NCBI RefSeq assembly: GCF_022180365.1
Contig: NZ_BQKV01000081.1
Location: 1-64,000 of the forward strand
Origin: Faecalibacterium gallinarum
GTDB lineage: Bacteria > Bacillota > Clostridia > Oscillospirales > Ruminococcaceae
DNA: 64,000 nucleotides
Direction: 5' to 3'
The first letter of the stretch is position 1. Each line of letters starts with the position of its first letter. Below the pieces are notes generated by a model, which ran no database searches, was not told the origin of the DNA, and saw only the letters and a program-made list of their open reading frames with translations. Position numbers and translations under genes: made by a program. Below, one piece after another: positions 7,232-14,689 of this stretch.

Positions 7232-8173
7232 TTAACGGCCGGAAAGAAGCCGGCAGTACCCGTTCAGCCGGGTGAGAGAGGGAGTCTCCTCCATCATCAT
7301 GCCGGAGAGCCGCAGCTGGATCTCGCCCTGGCGGTCGTGCTCCCAGGGGAACTCGATCTGTACCAGCTGGCCGGTTTCGATCATCTGGCCCAGAGCCTGC
7401 TCCACGGCGGGCTGGGCGGTGTTTTTCACCCGGGAAGCCCAGAAATGGTAGCTCTCGCAGGGGGAGAAAAATTCCGGCATAGCCAGCAGTTCCTGCATAG
7501 TGGGGTCCACGATCATCTCCCGGCGGCCGTCTTTTTTGTGCATTTCCAGGGTCCAGTAGCCCACCTTGAGGCTGCGCAGAAGATCCTGGTTGGACTCCTG
7601 CATCAGCATCCGGTATCGCCGTTCGTTCCGTTCCTGGTTCATCCGGGTCAGAAGGAACCCGGCCAGAACCCGGATCTGGGAGTCATCGTGGATGCAGTAG
7701 CGGGGGTTGTCCACCCCCAAAAAGCCCACGGTTTTGCCGTTGGCCCGCAGGGGAACGGCGATCAGACGCTGGATGTCCTGGTCGGTCAGGTCCGCCCATT
7801 CCTGGGGGCTGACGGCTCGCAGGGAGTCCAGCCCGAAGAGGATCACCGACTGATCCTGATCAAAGAGGGTCAGCCACCGGCCCAGCTGGTGGGGGCCCAC
7901 CTGCTGGAGCTTCTGCTTCTGGGGCGAGACGTTGACGGCGCACCACTCGTAGGTGTTGGTCCAGCAGTTGGGGCAGGTAGCGCTGGGCTCGAAGAGATAG
8001 GCCCGGTCCGCCTGGTAAAAGTCCCCCATCAGGGCCAGAACCCGATTCACCGCCTCGGCGTAGTCGGCGCAGACCGAGAGGGCGTTCATCCCCTCCACAA
8101 TCTTCTCGGCGAAGTTCAGCCGCTCCCGGGCGGCCTGGCTGACGTATTCCTGTTTGGTGATGTCCAGCCCCAC
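7232..8173 (-). CDS. GAF-PAS C-terminal part of a frameshifted EAL protein
   Basis: 313 aa if started at the ATG at 8173, but this reading frame extends upstream to about 8260 where it continues the EAL protein. It begins inside a PAS tail (MGLDITKQEYVSQAARERLN), followed by a GAF-like domain (MNALSVCADY...YQADRAYLFE and CPNCWTNTYEWC, ending near RLIAVPLR and KTVGFLGVDNP). The last section resembles a second PAS-like sensor (YWTLEMHKKDGR). No ribosome site is seen at the ATG, so it is probably the detached end of the gene upstream. Confidence 0.7.
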   Translation of the reverse strand: MGLDITKQEYVSQAARERLNFAEKIVEGMNALSVCADYAEAVNRVLALMGDFYQADRAYLFEPSATCPNCWTNTYEWCAVNVSPQKQKLQQVGPHQLGRWLTLFDQDQSVILFGLDSLRAVSPQEWADLTDQDIQRLIAVPLRANGKTVGFLGVDNPRYCIHDDSQIRVLAGFLLTRMNQERNERRYRMLMQESNQDLLRSLKVGYWTLEMHKKDGRREMIVDPTMQELLAMPEFFSPCESYHFWASRVKNTAQPAVEQALGQMIETGQLVQIEFPWEHDRQGEIQLRLSGMMMEETPSLTRLNGYCRLLSGR

Positions 8174-10169
8174 TTCCAGCCGGGCTTTCCGCCCGCGGTA
8201 GGTCAGAATTTTGTCTTTTAACAGGAAATGCCGCTGGCAGTAGGGGTTTTCCTGCTCCCAGAGAGAAGGTGTTCTGGTACAGCTGGTTGTTGCAGAAGGG
8301 GCAGGGGCTGTCCCGGCCCCGCAGGACTTTATAGCAGGGTTTGCCCTTGTAATCCTGAACTCCGAAAAGCCGCTGCCCGGCGGCGTTCAGGTAGTAGAGC
8401 TGATAGGTCTCCAGATCGCAGAGATAGAAAAGATCGTTTTCGGCGTTCAGAATGGCCTGGGTGATCTCTCCATCGGAGGGCTCGGCCCCGCCTGGGGCGG
8501 GGGCGGCGGGAGGCGCCGGGGGCAGGGGCAGGGAATGGGCCCCCTCGTTTATAAACCGGCGTTCAAACTCCGCGGCGGTGCAGGGGTGGGAGAACAGATA
8601 CCCTTGCAGCAGGTTGCAGTGGAGCCCCTGGAGTACCTGCAATTCCTCGAGGGTCTCCACCCCCTCGCAGCAGGCCCGCACCTGGTTGCTCTCGGCCAGT
8701 TCCAAAATGTTGTTCAAAAGCCGGTAGTTGTAGGCGCTGTTCTGGATGCCCGAGACAAAGCACCGGTCGATCTTGATCTCGTCGATGGCCATTTCTTTCA
8801 GCCGGCTCAGGCTGGAATATCCGGTGCCGAAATCGTCCACCGAGATCTCAATGCCCTGTTTGCGCCAGCGGCGGAACAGCCGGTTCAGATGGGGGTAATC
8901 GGCCAGCTCCATGCTCTCGGTGACCTCGATGGTCAAGGCGCTGCCGGGGAGCCCGCTGTTCCGCACCAGATCCAGCACGTCCTCCTCGATGGAGGCCTGT
9001 TCCAGCTGGCGGTAGGACATATTCACCGAAATATGGAACTGGGGGATCCGGGCCCGCCAGCGCCGGCAGGCCCGCAGCGCCTGGCGGAGCACCCAAAGCC
9101 CGGTGGAGCAGATCAGCCCGCTCTGTTCCAGTACGGGGATCATCTCGCTGGGGGAGACCACCCCCAGCTGGGCCGAGCGGTAGCGCAGTAGGGCCTCGGC
9201 CCCGTAGAGGGTGTATTTCTCGGCCCGGAACTGGGGCTGAAAGTAGACCTCAAACCCCTCGAACCCGGCCTGGATGCTGGCTTCCAGGGCCTCCCGCAGT
9301 TCCAGCTGGCGCAGCTTTTTCTCGTAGATTTCGGGGGTGAAGAAGGTCAGAACCCCCTTGCCCCGGGCCTTGGAGCGGTCCAGGGCGGTCTCGGCATACT
9401 GAAGCGGCAGATGCTCGTCAGCAATGTGATAGTCGGTGTAGGAGACGCACCCGGCCGAGATGGTGCACTGGCCGCAGACCCGGTCCTGGACCCGGTCGAA
9501 GAGGGTGGAGACCTGCTCGGCCGAGAAGCCCGGCAGGTTGAGGGCGAACCAGTCGCCGTTGATTCGGTAGACCGGCACCTGATGGCGGACTTCGTCCCGG
9601 ATTACCTGGGCCACATCCGCCAGAACCGCGTCGCCGAAACTGCGGCCGTCCCGCATGTTGATGGTTTTAAGGTTGTCCACCCCGATCAGGAGTAGGTAGC
9701 CGGGGGCTAGGGTGGAGAGGAGCTTCCGGGATTCCTTTTTCAGCTCAAGGTTGCTGTAACTGCCGCTGGGCTGGATGGGGCTGCCGATGGTCAGCTGGCC
9801 CAGGATATAGGCCAGCCGGCCGCTCTCGGTGCAGTAGGCGGTGCCGCAGCTGTTCACCCAGCTGCTCCGCCCCTCCCGGTTCAGCACCCGGTAGTTGATG
9901 CTGTAATGCCGGATCTTCCGGCTGAGCAGGTCATCCATGGTGCGCTCCAGCCGGGCCACGTCGTGAGGGTTGACCCCCTGCCGCCACTCGGTCAGGGTGC
10001 AGACCAGCTTGTGCACCGAGAACAGATCGTCGGCGGCTTCGATGTTCCGGGAAAAATGTACCAGATTCTGGTCGAAGTCATAATAAATGTAATAGCCCCC
10101 GGTGCTCTGGCTGAATTGATCCAGCAGGGTGTGCACCGTTTGAAGCGAGCCCGCAAGTAGATTGCACAT
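7860..10169 (-). CDS. PAS-GGDEF-EAL cyclic-di-GMP phosphodiesterase, frameshifted
   Basis: The frame reads 769 aa but only the first ~637 are meaningful. Residues 20-130 are PAS-like. Residues 150-280 are a degenerate GGDEF domain (NGDWF in place of GGDEF), so no cyclase activity is expected. Residues 300-540 are a full EAL domain with GAEALLR (Glu325), DDFGTGYSSL, EIKIDRCFV and EGVET, so cyclic-di-GMP hydrolysis is likely. A second PAS with CPFCNN follows and breaks at about 8260, after which the frame is nonsense; the true continuation is 8260-7232. The start at 10169 is preceded by GGGGGA. The ATG at 10205 lies right after the -10 box. Confidence 0.85.
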   Translation of the reverse strand: MCNLLAGSLQTVHTLLDQFSQSTGGYYIYYDFDQNLVHFSRNIEAADDLFSVHKLVCTLTEWRQGVNPHDVARLERTMDDLLSRKIRHYSINYRVLNREGRSSWVNSCGTAYCTESGRLAYILGQLTIGSPIQPSGSYSNLELKKESRKLLSTLAPGYLLLIGVDNLKTINMRDGRSFGDAVLADVAQVIRDEVRHQVPVYRINGDWFALNLPGFSAEQVSTLFDRVQDRVCGQCTISAGCVSYTDYHIADEHLPLQYAETALDRSKARGKGVLTFFTPEIYEKKLRQLELREALEASIQAGFEGFEVYFQPQFRAEKYTLYGAEALLRYRSAQLGVVSPSEMIPVLEQSGLICSTGLWVLRQALRACRRWRARIPQFHISVNMSYRQLEQASIEEDVLDLVRNSGLPGSALTIEVTESMELADYPHLNRLFRRWRKQGIEISVDDFGTGYSSLSRLKEMAIDEIKIDRCFVSGIQNSAYNYRLLNNILELAESNQVRACCEGVETLEELQVLQGLHCNLLQGYLFSHPCTAAEFERRFINEGAHSLPLPPAPPAAPAPGGAEPSDGEITQAILNAENDLFYLCDLETYQLYYLNAAGQRLFGVQDYKGKPCYKVLRGRDSPCPFCNNQLYQNTFSLGAGKPLLPAAFPVKRQNSDLPRAESPAGSGAGHHQTGIRQPGRPGAAELRREDCGGDERPLGLRRLRRGGESGSGPDGGLLPGGPGLSLRAQRYLPQLLDQHLRVVRRQRLAPEAEAPAGGPPPAGPVADPL

Positions 10170-10209
10170 GATTTTTTCGTCCCCCAAAATCAATAGACAA
10201 TACAACTTT

Positions 10210-10239
10210 ATTATAGCACTGCTTTGAAGAAAGTGCTAT
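10210..10239 (-). promoter_or_regulatory. Extended -10 promoter with inverted repeat (candidate operator)
   Basis: TGCTATAAT on the minus strand (TATAAT at 10210-10215) lies inside a perfect 8-bp inverted repeat, ATAGCACT (10213-10220) and AGTGCTAT (10232-10239), centred on the promoter of the EAL gene. Confidence 0.55.
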
Positions 10240-10342
10240 TGTTTCAGGGAAAAGAAAGGGGGATTTTGAGGGAAAAGCAGAAAAAAACCACCCTGCCCCG
10301 GGCAGCCACAGATCCGGGGACCCGCCGGGCCGGGGAATACCC

Positions 10343-10384
10343 TAAAAAACAGGCCCGGGCGCCTGTACAGAACAGACGCCCGGG
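10343..10384 (-). terminator. Terminator of the flavoprotein gene
   Basis: Stem CCCGGGCGTCTGT/ACAGGCGCCCGGG on the minus strand, then CCTGTTTTTTAGG, about 40 bp past the stop codon. Confidence 0.88.
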
Positions 10385-10422
10385 TCCACACAAAAAAGAG
10401 AAAGGAAAACGCTTCAAAAAGT

Positions 10423-12429
10423 TCAAAGGGATGCCAGATAATTGCCCAGCTCACGGCCGAGGGTCAGGCAGATGCCGATGCTCACGCCGGGGATGGGGGT
10501 GACGTAGGCGGGGCCGAACCGCATGCCGCAGGTGTTGCCGGTGGCGTACAGGCCGGGGATGGGCTCGTAGTCCTCGCCCAGAACCTGCTGGTCGTTGGTG
10601 GTCACAAAGCCGCCGGTGGTCACCAGGGCAAAGCCCAGGCTGGGGGTGGTGACGTGGGCGAAGAAGGGGCCCTCGGCCACCGGGTTCAAAAACCGGGGAT
10701 CCTTGCCGAAGTCGGTGTCCACCCCGGCGGCGCACAGCTCGTTGTAGTGCTCCACCGTCTCGGTGAGCACGCCGGCATCCACCCCGATCATCCCGGCCAG
10801 CTCCTCGATGGAGTCGGCGCAGTACCAGCCATTGGCCCCGGCCGCGCCGGCGGTGCGGGCCGCCTCGAAGTTGGCCTCCATGGCGGCGACAGTCTCGGCG
10901 TTGGTGTAGTCGAAGGCCTGGTGGCCGGGGAAGCCCCGGCGGATCTGGCTGGGGTAGGTGCTGTCGTAGATGGAGGTAATGTTGCCCCGCTTGGTCCGGG
11001 CCATAAAGAAGCCGTTCAGCTCAGGGCCGGCGAAGGCCTCGTTCTGGAACCGCTGGCCGTTCTTGTCCACCCAGAGGGGGCCGGGGATGTAGTCGGGCAC
11101 TACAGCGGAGTCAAAGTTCATGGAGGAGATATCCGGCTCCAGACGGCCGCCGGCCCAGACGCCCATCTGGATGGCCGAGCCGTCCCGGCCAAAGGGGGCG
11201 GAGAAGCCTTCCTCGCCGGTGAACATCCGGTGGACCCCGGGCAGCAGGTCGGCCAGCATTTCCTGGTTGCCGCCGAAGCCGCCGCCCGCCAGGACCACGC
11301 CCCGGTCGGCCAGGATTTTAATATAGCTGCCGTCCTCCTGCTGGGCGATGACGCCGATCACCCGGTCGCCGTCCTTCACCAGCTGGACGCCCTTGGTGCT
11401 GAACCGGACGCTGACCGAGGGGCAGTTGGCCTCGATGTAATCCAGGTTGTCCCGGCTCAGATCCTTCAGCTCCAGCTGGCCGGGGGTGTTGTTGGCCATC
11501 CCCTCGCCGTTCCAGCTGGCCTCCCACCACTGAATCTCGCCGGGGTAGTAGCGCAGGCCGTTGTTCAGCTGGTGGATGGCGGATTCGGTCTCGGGCCAGT
11601 AGGGGGTCCGCACCTTGTCCAGGGTTTCCTGTTTGACGGGGGAGAGGTACCAGTCCACCGCGTCGCCGCTGTGCTGGGCGAACTTCATAATCAGGGCGGG
11701 GTTGGCCTTGTTGTGGGTCTGGAGCATCCAGTTGTTGACGAACTCCACCGGGTCTACCTGGGGAATGCCCTTGCTGGCCAGGATCTTGGAGTTGATGTGG
11801 CCGATGTCATGGCCCACGGTCCACCAGCTGTCCCGGGACATGGACTCCAGGGCCACGGCGTTCACCCCGGCCTCGCCCAAGGCGCGGAGGGTGCTCAGGC
11901 CCGCGTAGCCGAAGCCCACGATGGCCACTTCGGTCTCGATGATCTCGGCGATCTCGCTGTCGGGGATGGGATCGGGGGCGGTGCGCCAGCTGGAAGAAGC
12001 GGCGTCGTCCACCGGGATCAGGACGCTCTCCCCCTTGGCCTGGGCCAGACAGGCCTGGGCGGCCTGCTGGACGGCGTTGGAGGTGACGGTGGCCCCCGAG
12101 ACGGAATCCAGCTCGGCGTTCTGGCGGTCCAGGATCTGGGCGGTGAACTGATCGCCCAGACCGGCGCCGATGCCCTCGGTCTCGCCCGACACGTCGATGA
12201 CCACGTCGGTAATCTTGTCGGCGTCCACGGTCATGGTCACGGTGACGGTGTTGATGCCCTGGGCGGTGGCGCTGTATGTGCCGGGCTTATAGGCCCCGGC
12301 AGCGGCCGAAGCGCTGGCGGCCTGGTCGGAGCCGAAGCCGGTGAGCAGGCCGGTAGCGGCCGCGCCCACCACGGCGCCCGCAGCGGCGCCGCAGAGAAAA
12401 TCGCGTCGGGAAATGGTTTTCTTTGCCAT
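10423..12429 (-). CDS. Tat-exported FMN/FAD fumarate-reductase-like flavoprotein
   Basis: 668 aa. The N-terminus has a Tat motif (SRRDFLCG, residues 7-14) and a hydrophobic stretch, so the folded enzyme is exported. Residues 48-135 are an FMN-binding domain with the covalent flavin motif SGAT (Thr114). Residues 166-668 are an FAD-binding domain of the fumarate reductase/urocanate reductase/3-ketosteroid dehydrogenase family (VGFGYAGLS; later GGGFGGN). Such proteins reduce an enoate or similar acceptor outside the cell. The substrate cannot be read from sequence. A TetR regulator lies just upstream on the same strand and may respond to that substrate. ATG at 12429 follows GGAGGA. Confidence 0.88.
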   Translation of the reverse strand: MAKKTISRRDFLCGAAAGAVVGAAATGLLTGFGSDQAASASAAAGAYKPGTYSATAQGINTVTVTMTVDADKITDVVIDVSGETEGIGAGLGDQFTAQILDRQNAELDSVSGATVTSNAVQQAAQACLAQAKGESVLIPVDDAASSSWRTAPDPIPDSEIAEIIETEVAIVGFGYAGLSTLRALGEAGVNAVALESMSRDSWWTVGHDIGHINSKILASKGIPQVDPVEFVNNWMLQTHNKANPALIMKFAQHSGDAVDWYLSPVKQETLDKVRTPYWPETESAIHQLNNGLRYYPGEIQWWEASWNGEGMANNTPGQLELKDLSRDNLDYIEANCPSVSVRFSTKGVQLVKDGDRVIGVIAQQEDGSYIKILADRGVVLAGGGFGGNQEMLADLLPGVHRMFTGEEGFSAPFGRDGSAIQMGVWAGGRLEPDISSMNFDSAVVPDYIPGPLWVDKNGQRFQNEAFAGPELNGFFMARTKRGNITSIYDSTYPSQIRRGFPGHQAFDYTNAETVAAMEANFEAARTAGAAGANGWYCADSIEELAGMIGVDAGVLTETVEHYNELCAAGVDTDFGKDPRFLNPVAEGPFFAHVTTPSLGFALVTTGGFVTTNDQQVLGEDYEPIPGLYATGNTCGMRFGPAYVTPIPGVSIGICLTLGRELGNYLASL

Positions 12430-12533
12430 GATGTGCAGTTCCTCCTCCATCGTATAGGCGGTGTGTTGTTTGTGGATATTTTAACATAGTGGCGAGGGAG
12501 GGGGAATTATCATTCCGGCGGATTTGTCCTGAC

Positions 12534-12567
12534 AAAAAAACCGGAGTGTCAAGGTGTGACACTCCGG
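12534..12567 (-). terminator. Terminator of the tetR gene
   Basis: Perfect 11-bp stem CCGGAGTGTCA/TGACACTCCGG followed on the minus strand by TTTTTTTGTC. It separates tetR from the flavoprotein gene. Confidence 0.92.
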
Positions 12568-12573
12568 CAGGAA

Positions 12574-13128
12574 TTATACGTTAGAATCGGGGGGCTGCTC
12601 GGGCCCCAGCCGGGCCCGCAGCAGGGCGGCGATCTCTTCGCTGAGATAAGGCAGGTCCCGCATGGGTTCGGTGCCGTGCCAGATGATGAGGTTGGCAATC
12701 CCCGCGGCGAAAAACTCCACCAGGAACTGGGTGTCCCGGACGCTCAGGCGGACGCTGGCGGGGTATCGCCGCAGCAGTTCCTGGACAAAGTTGCGGGCGC
12801 TGTGGATGATGAACCGCTCGTGGTTGACCCGCTTGGGCCCGTTGAGGCCCCGGTTGATCCGCTCGTGGAAATCGAGAAAATCCTCGATGTACAAAACGAT
12901 GGCCTGGGCGGCAGTCTGGGCCCGGCTGCATTTGCGCAGGGCCCGGCGGAGCCCCCGCTCGAAGATCAGGTCCATCACGGCGTTGATGTCCTCGAAATAA
13001 TAATAGAAGGTCTGGCGGGAAACCCCGCAGGCGTTTACCAGATCCTGAACGCTGATCTTGTCCGGGTGGCGGGTGCGGCTCATCTCTTCCATCGCCTCGG
13101 CGATCTTGGTGCGAATGTCTGTTGCCAT
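12574..13128 (-). CDS. TetR/AcrR-family transcriptional regulator
   Basis: 184 aa. An N-terminal helix-turn-helix (ISVQDLVNACGVSRQTFYYYF, about residues 24-45) is followed by a helical ligand-binding half with FIIHSARNFVQELL and a C-terminal dimer region (LVEFFAAGIANLIIWH). The YYYF after the recognition helix is typical of DhaS-type TetR proteins. It is transcribed alone, ending at a strong terminator, with the flavin reductase next downstream, a likely target. ATG at 13128 has GGAGG upstream; the longer frame to 13449 has no ribosome site and crosses terminator structures. Confidence 0.9.
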   Translation of the reverse strand: MATDIRTKIAEAMEEMSRTRHPDKISVQDLVNACGVSRQTFYYYFEDINAVMDLIFERGLRRALRKCSRAQTAAQAIVLYIEDFLDFHERINRGLNGPKRVNHERFIIHSARNFVQELLRRYPASVRLSVRDTQFLVEFFAAGIANLIIWHGTEPMRDLPYLSEEIAALLRARLGPEQPPDSNV

Positions 13129-13152
13129 GTGGGATGCCTCCTCTGTGCCCTT

Positions 13153-13182
13153 ATTATAGCAAGCCCGGGCGAGGGGGCGCAA
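13153..13182 (-). promoter_or_regulatory. Promoter of tetR
   Basis: Extended -10 TGCTATAAT on the minus strand (TATAAT at 13153-13158) with a weak TTGCGC -35 about 18 bp upstream. Confidence 0.65.
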
Positions 13183-13285
13183 TCCCAAAAACACGATTGC
13201 AAAAATGAAGAGTATAAATAATGTTAAGATATACAAAAAGTATCGGAAAGGCGAAGGAGGAGGCCGGTTTGCCGCCGATTCGCTG

Positions 13286-13321
13286 CACAAAAACAAAAGC
13301 CCCCGGCGGGATACGCCGGGG
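13286..13321 (-). terminator. Terminator-like hairpin upstream of tetR
   Basis: Minus strand CCCCGGCG, loop TATCC, CGCCGGGG, then GCTTTTGTTTTTG. It lies between tRNA-Met and tetR. A second small hairpin (CCCGC/GCGGG) sits at 13349-13361. Confidence 0.6.
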
Positions 13322-13401
13322 AGAAAAAACACGGGGCCCCCGGGAAAGCCCGCGAAGCGGGACTTTCTGGGAAAAAGAAGGAATGACGGAGCGGTATGAG
13401 A

Positions 13402-13431
13402 AAAGCCCGATCGGAACCGATCGGGCTTTTT
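13402..13431. terminator. Terminator after tRNA-Met
   Basis: AAAAGCCCGATCGG and CCGATCGGGCTTTT form a perfect 14-bp stem with a 2-base loop. It works in either direction; on the minus strand it follows tRNA-Met. Confidence 0.88.
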
Positions 13432-13456
13432 GAATGGAGCGAAATCCATTCCGACG

Positions 13457-13533
13457 TGGTGGGCCAGCCAGGACTTGAACCCGGGACCAAGCGGTTATGA
13501 GCCGCCAGCTCTGACCAACTGAGCTACTAGCCC
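13457..13533 (-). tRNA. tRNA-Met (anticodon CAT)
   Basis: On the minus strand: acceptor GGGCTAG pairing CTGGCCC with one wobble pair, encoded CCA, anticodon loop CTCATAA. The paired G1-C72 end rules out an initiator tRNA. Elongator Met is most likely. The lysidine-type tRNA-Ile2 also has a CAT anticodon with a similar GGCTCATAACC stem-loop and cannot be excluded by eye. Confidence 0.85.
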
Positions 13534-13627
13534 GCGCCTTTGCTCCATACAATATAGCATGGTGCACCTATGTATTATACCAAAAAGCCCGCCGGATGAA
13601 AAGACCTTTTTCGCCCCGGCGCGCCTC

Positions 13628-14047
13628 TCAATGGGTGCGGTGGGCCTCCAGCTTCTGGGCCATAAACTCGTCCAGCATCTCGGGCGGGAAGACCGGCTCT
13701 GGCGAGCCAAAGGCCTCCCGGATAAAGAACAGGGTCACCACCGTCTGATTCCCCGGGTCCAGCCGGAGGGTGTAAAGGGTGTCCACCGGCTGCTGGGTGG
13801 GCCGGTGGAGGGTCAGGTGGAGGGTGAAGCTGCCGTCCCGCTCCCGGGTGCATTCGTAGGCGAAAATCTCCTCCTCCTGGGGGGCGGCCAGCCGGTCGAA
13901 GCACTCGTCCAGGGCCAGGTCGGTGCGGAACTCGCTGCATCCCGCCGGGCCGTACTCGCTGCGGCGGCGCTTCTCCTGTTGCTTGAGCACAAAGACCAGC
14001 ACCACCGCCGCCCCGATCAGCAACACCGCCGAAATCAATCCGTTCAT
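13628..14047 (-). CDS. Hypothetical membrane-anchored protein
   Basis: 139 aa. One N-terminal membrane helix (ISAVLLIGAAVVLVFVL) is followed by a KQQEKRRR basic stop and a soluble domain that would therefore be cytoplasmic. The domain shows a regular beta pattern (SFTLHLTLHR, TLYTLRLDPGNQTVVTLFFI). I recognise no family. ATG at 14047 follows GGGAGG; upstream frame extension lacks a ribosome site. It is divergent from the 14195 gene. Confidence 0.65.
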   Translation of the reverse strand: MNGLISAVLLIGAAVVLVFVLKQQEKRRRSEYGPAGCSEFRTDLALDECFDRLAAPQEEEIFAYECTRERDGSFTLHLTLHRPTQQPVDTLYTLRLDPGNQTVVTLFFIREAFGSPEPVFPPEMLDEFMAQKLEAHRTH

Positions 14048-14124
14048 CCTCTGCCTCCCTTTGCGCCCGCCCGGCGCACACAAAACCTTTTCCATATTGT
14101 AACACAAGCCGCGGCGAAATGTGT

Positions 14125-14130
14125 TATAAT
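14125..14130 (+). promoter_or_regulatory. -10 box of the 14195 operon
   Basis: TGTTATAAT gives an extended -10 (TATAAT 14125-14130). No clear -35 is present. Confidence 0.6.
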
Positions 14131-14194
14131 ACTAAAAATTTTTGATTTTTGCGTCCGGCTGCCCCGGCGCTGAAACGGAGGGAACCCCATACCC

Positions 14195-14689
14195 ATGAAA
14201 CTCAAGTTTACCCGCAAGACCTGGTATTTCTGTCTTTTGGTGGCGGCTGCCGCCACCCTGCTCAACGGCCTGGCCGTCCTGACCGGGCAGGACTTCTCCT
14301 TTTTGGAGATGTGCTCCTTCTGCCTGACGGCCCTGTCGGCCCTCTTCCTGGCCGCGGAGAAGGGCTCGGACCCCAGCCGTAAGCGGAATTATTTCGGTGT
14401 CTTTCTCTTTTTGATGGCCAGCTATCTCTTTGCCGGGTGGCTGGGCTATCTCTGCGCGGCCCTGGCCTGGCCGCTGCTGCTCTATACCGCCGCCGGGACA
14501 GGCGCGCCGGTCTCCCGGCAGCTGCGGCTGGTCTGCGGGGCCGAGGGCCTTCACCTGCTCTTTGTGCTGCTGGCGGGTTACGGCGGCTTTGCGTCGGCTC
14601 AGTTCTGGGCCAATCTCTTCTGGGTGTTGCTGGCGGTGGCCCGGGGCTGGGCGGCCCTGGTGCTCTACCGCGCCCAGGAGGACACCTGA
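14195..14689 (+). CDS. Hypothetical integral membrane protein
   Basis: 164 aa, mostly hydrophobic, with about five membrane helices (starting YFCLLVAAAATLLNGLAVL; later FGVFLFLMASYLFAGWLGYL and AQFWANLFWVLLAVARGWAA). A charged loop AAEKGSDPSRKRN separates helices 2 and 3. No recognisable family or active-site residues. Its stop codon overlaps the start of the next gene (TGATG), so the two are translationally coupled and may work together at the envelope. Confidence 0.65.
   Translation: MKLKFTRKTWYFCLLVAAAATLLNGLAVLTGQDFSFLEMCSFCLTALSALFLAAEKGSDPSRKRNYFGVFLFLMASYLFAGWLGYLCAALAWPLLLYTAAGTGAPVSRQLRLVCGAEGLHLLFVLLAGYGGFASAQFWANLFWVLLAVARGWAALVLYRAQEDT

Noticed and set aside
10654-12489. Plus-strand open frame (611 codons) opposite the flavin reductase
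   Set aside because: Antisense of a gene with clear Tat, FMN and FAD motifs; no ribosome site or domain.
13457-13533. tRNA with CAT anticodon considered as initiator tRNA
   Set aside because: The first acceptor pair is G-C; initiator tRNAs have an unpaired 1-72 position and three G-C pairs in the anticodon stem.
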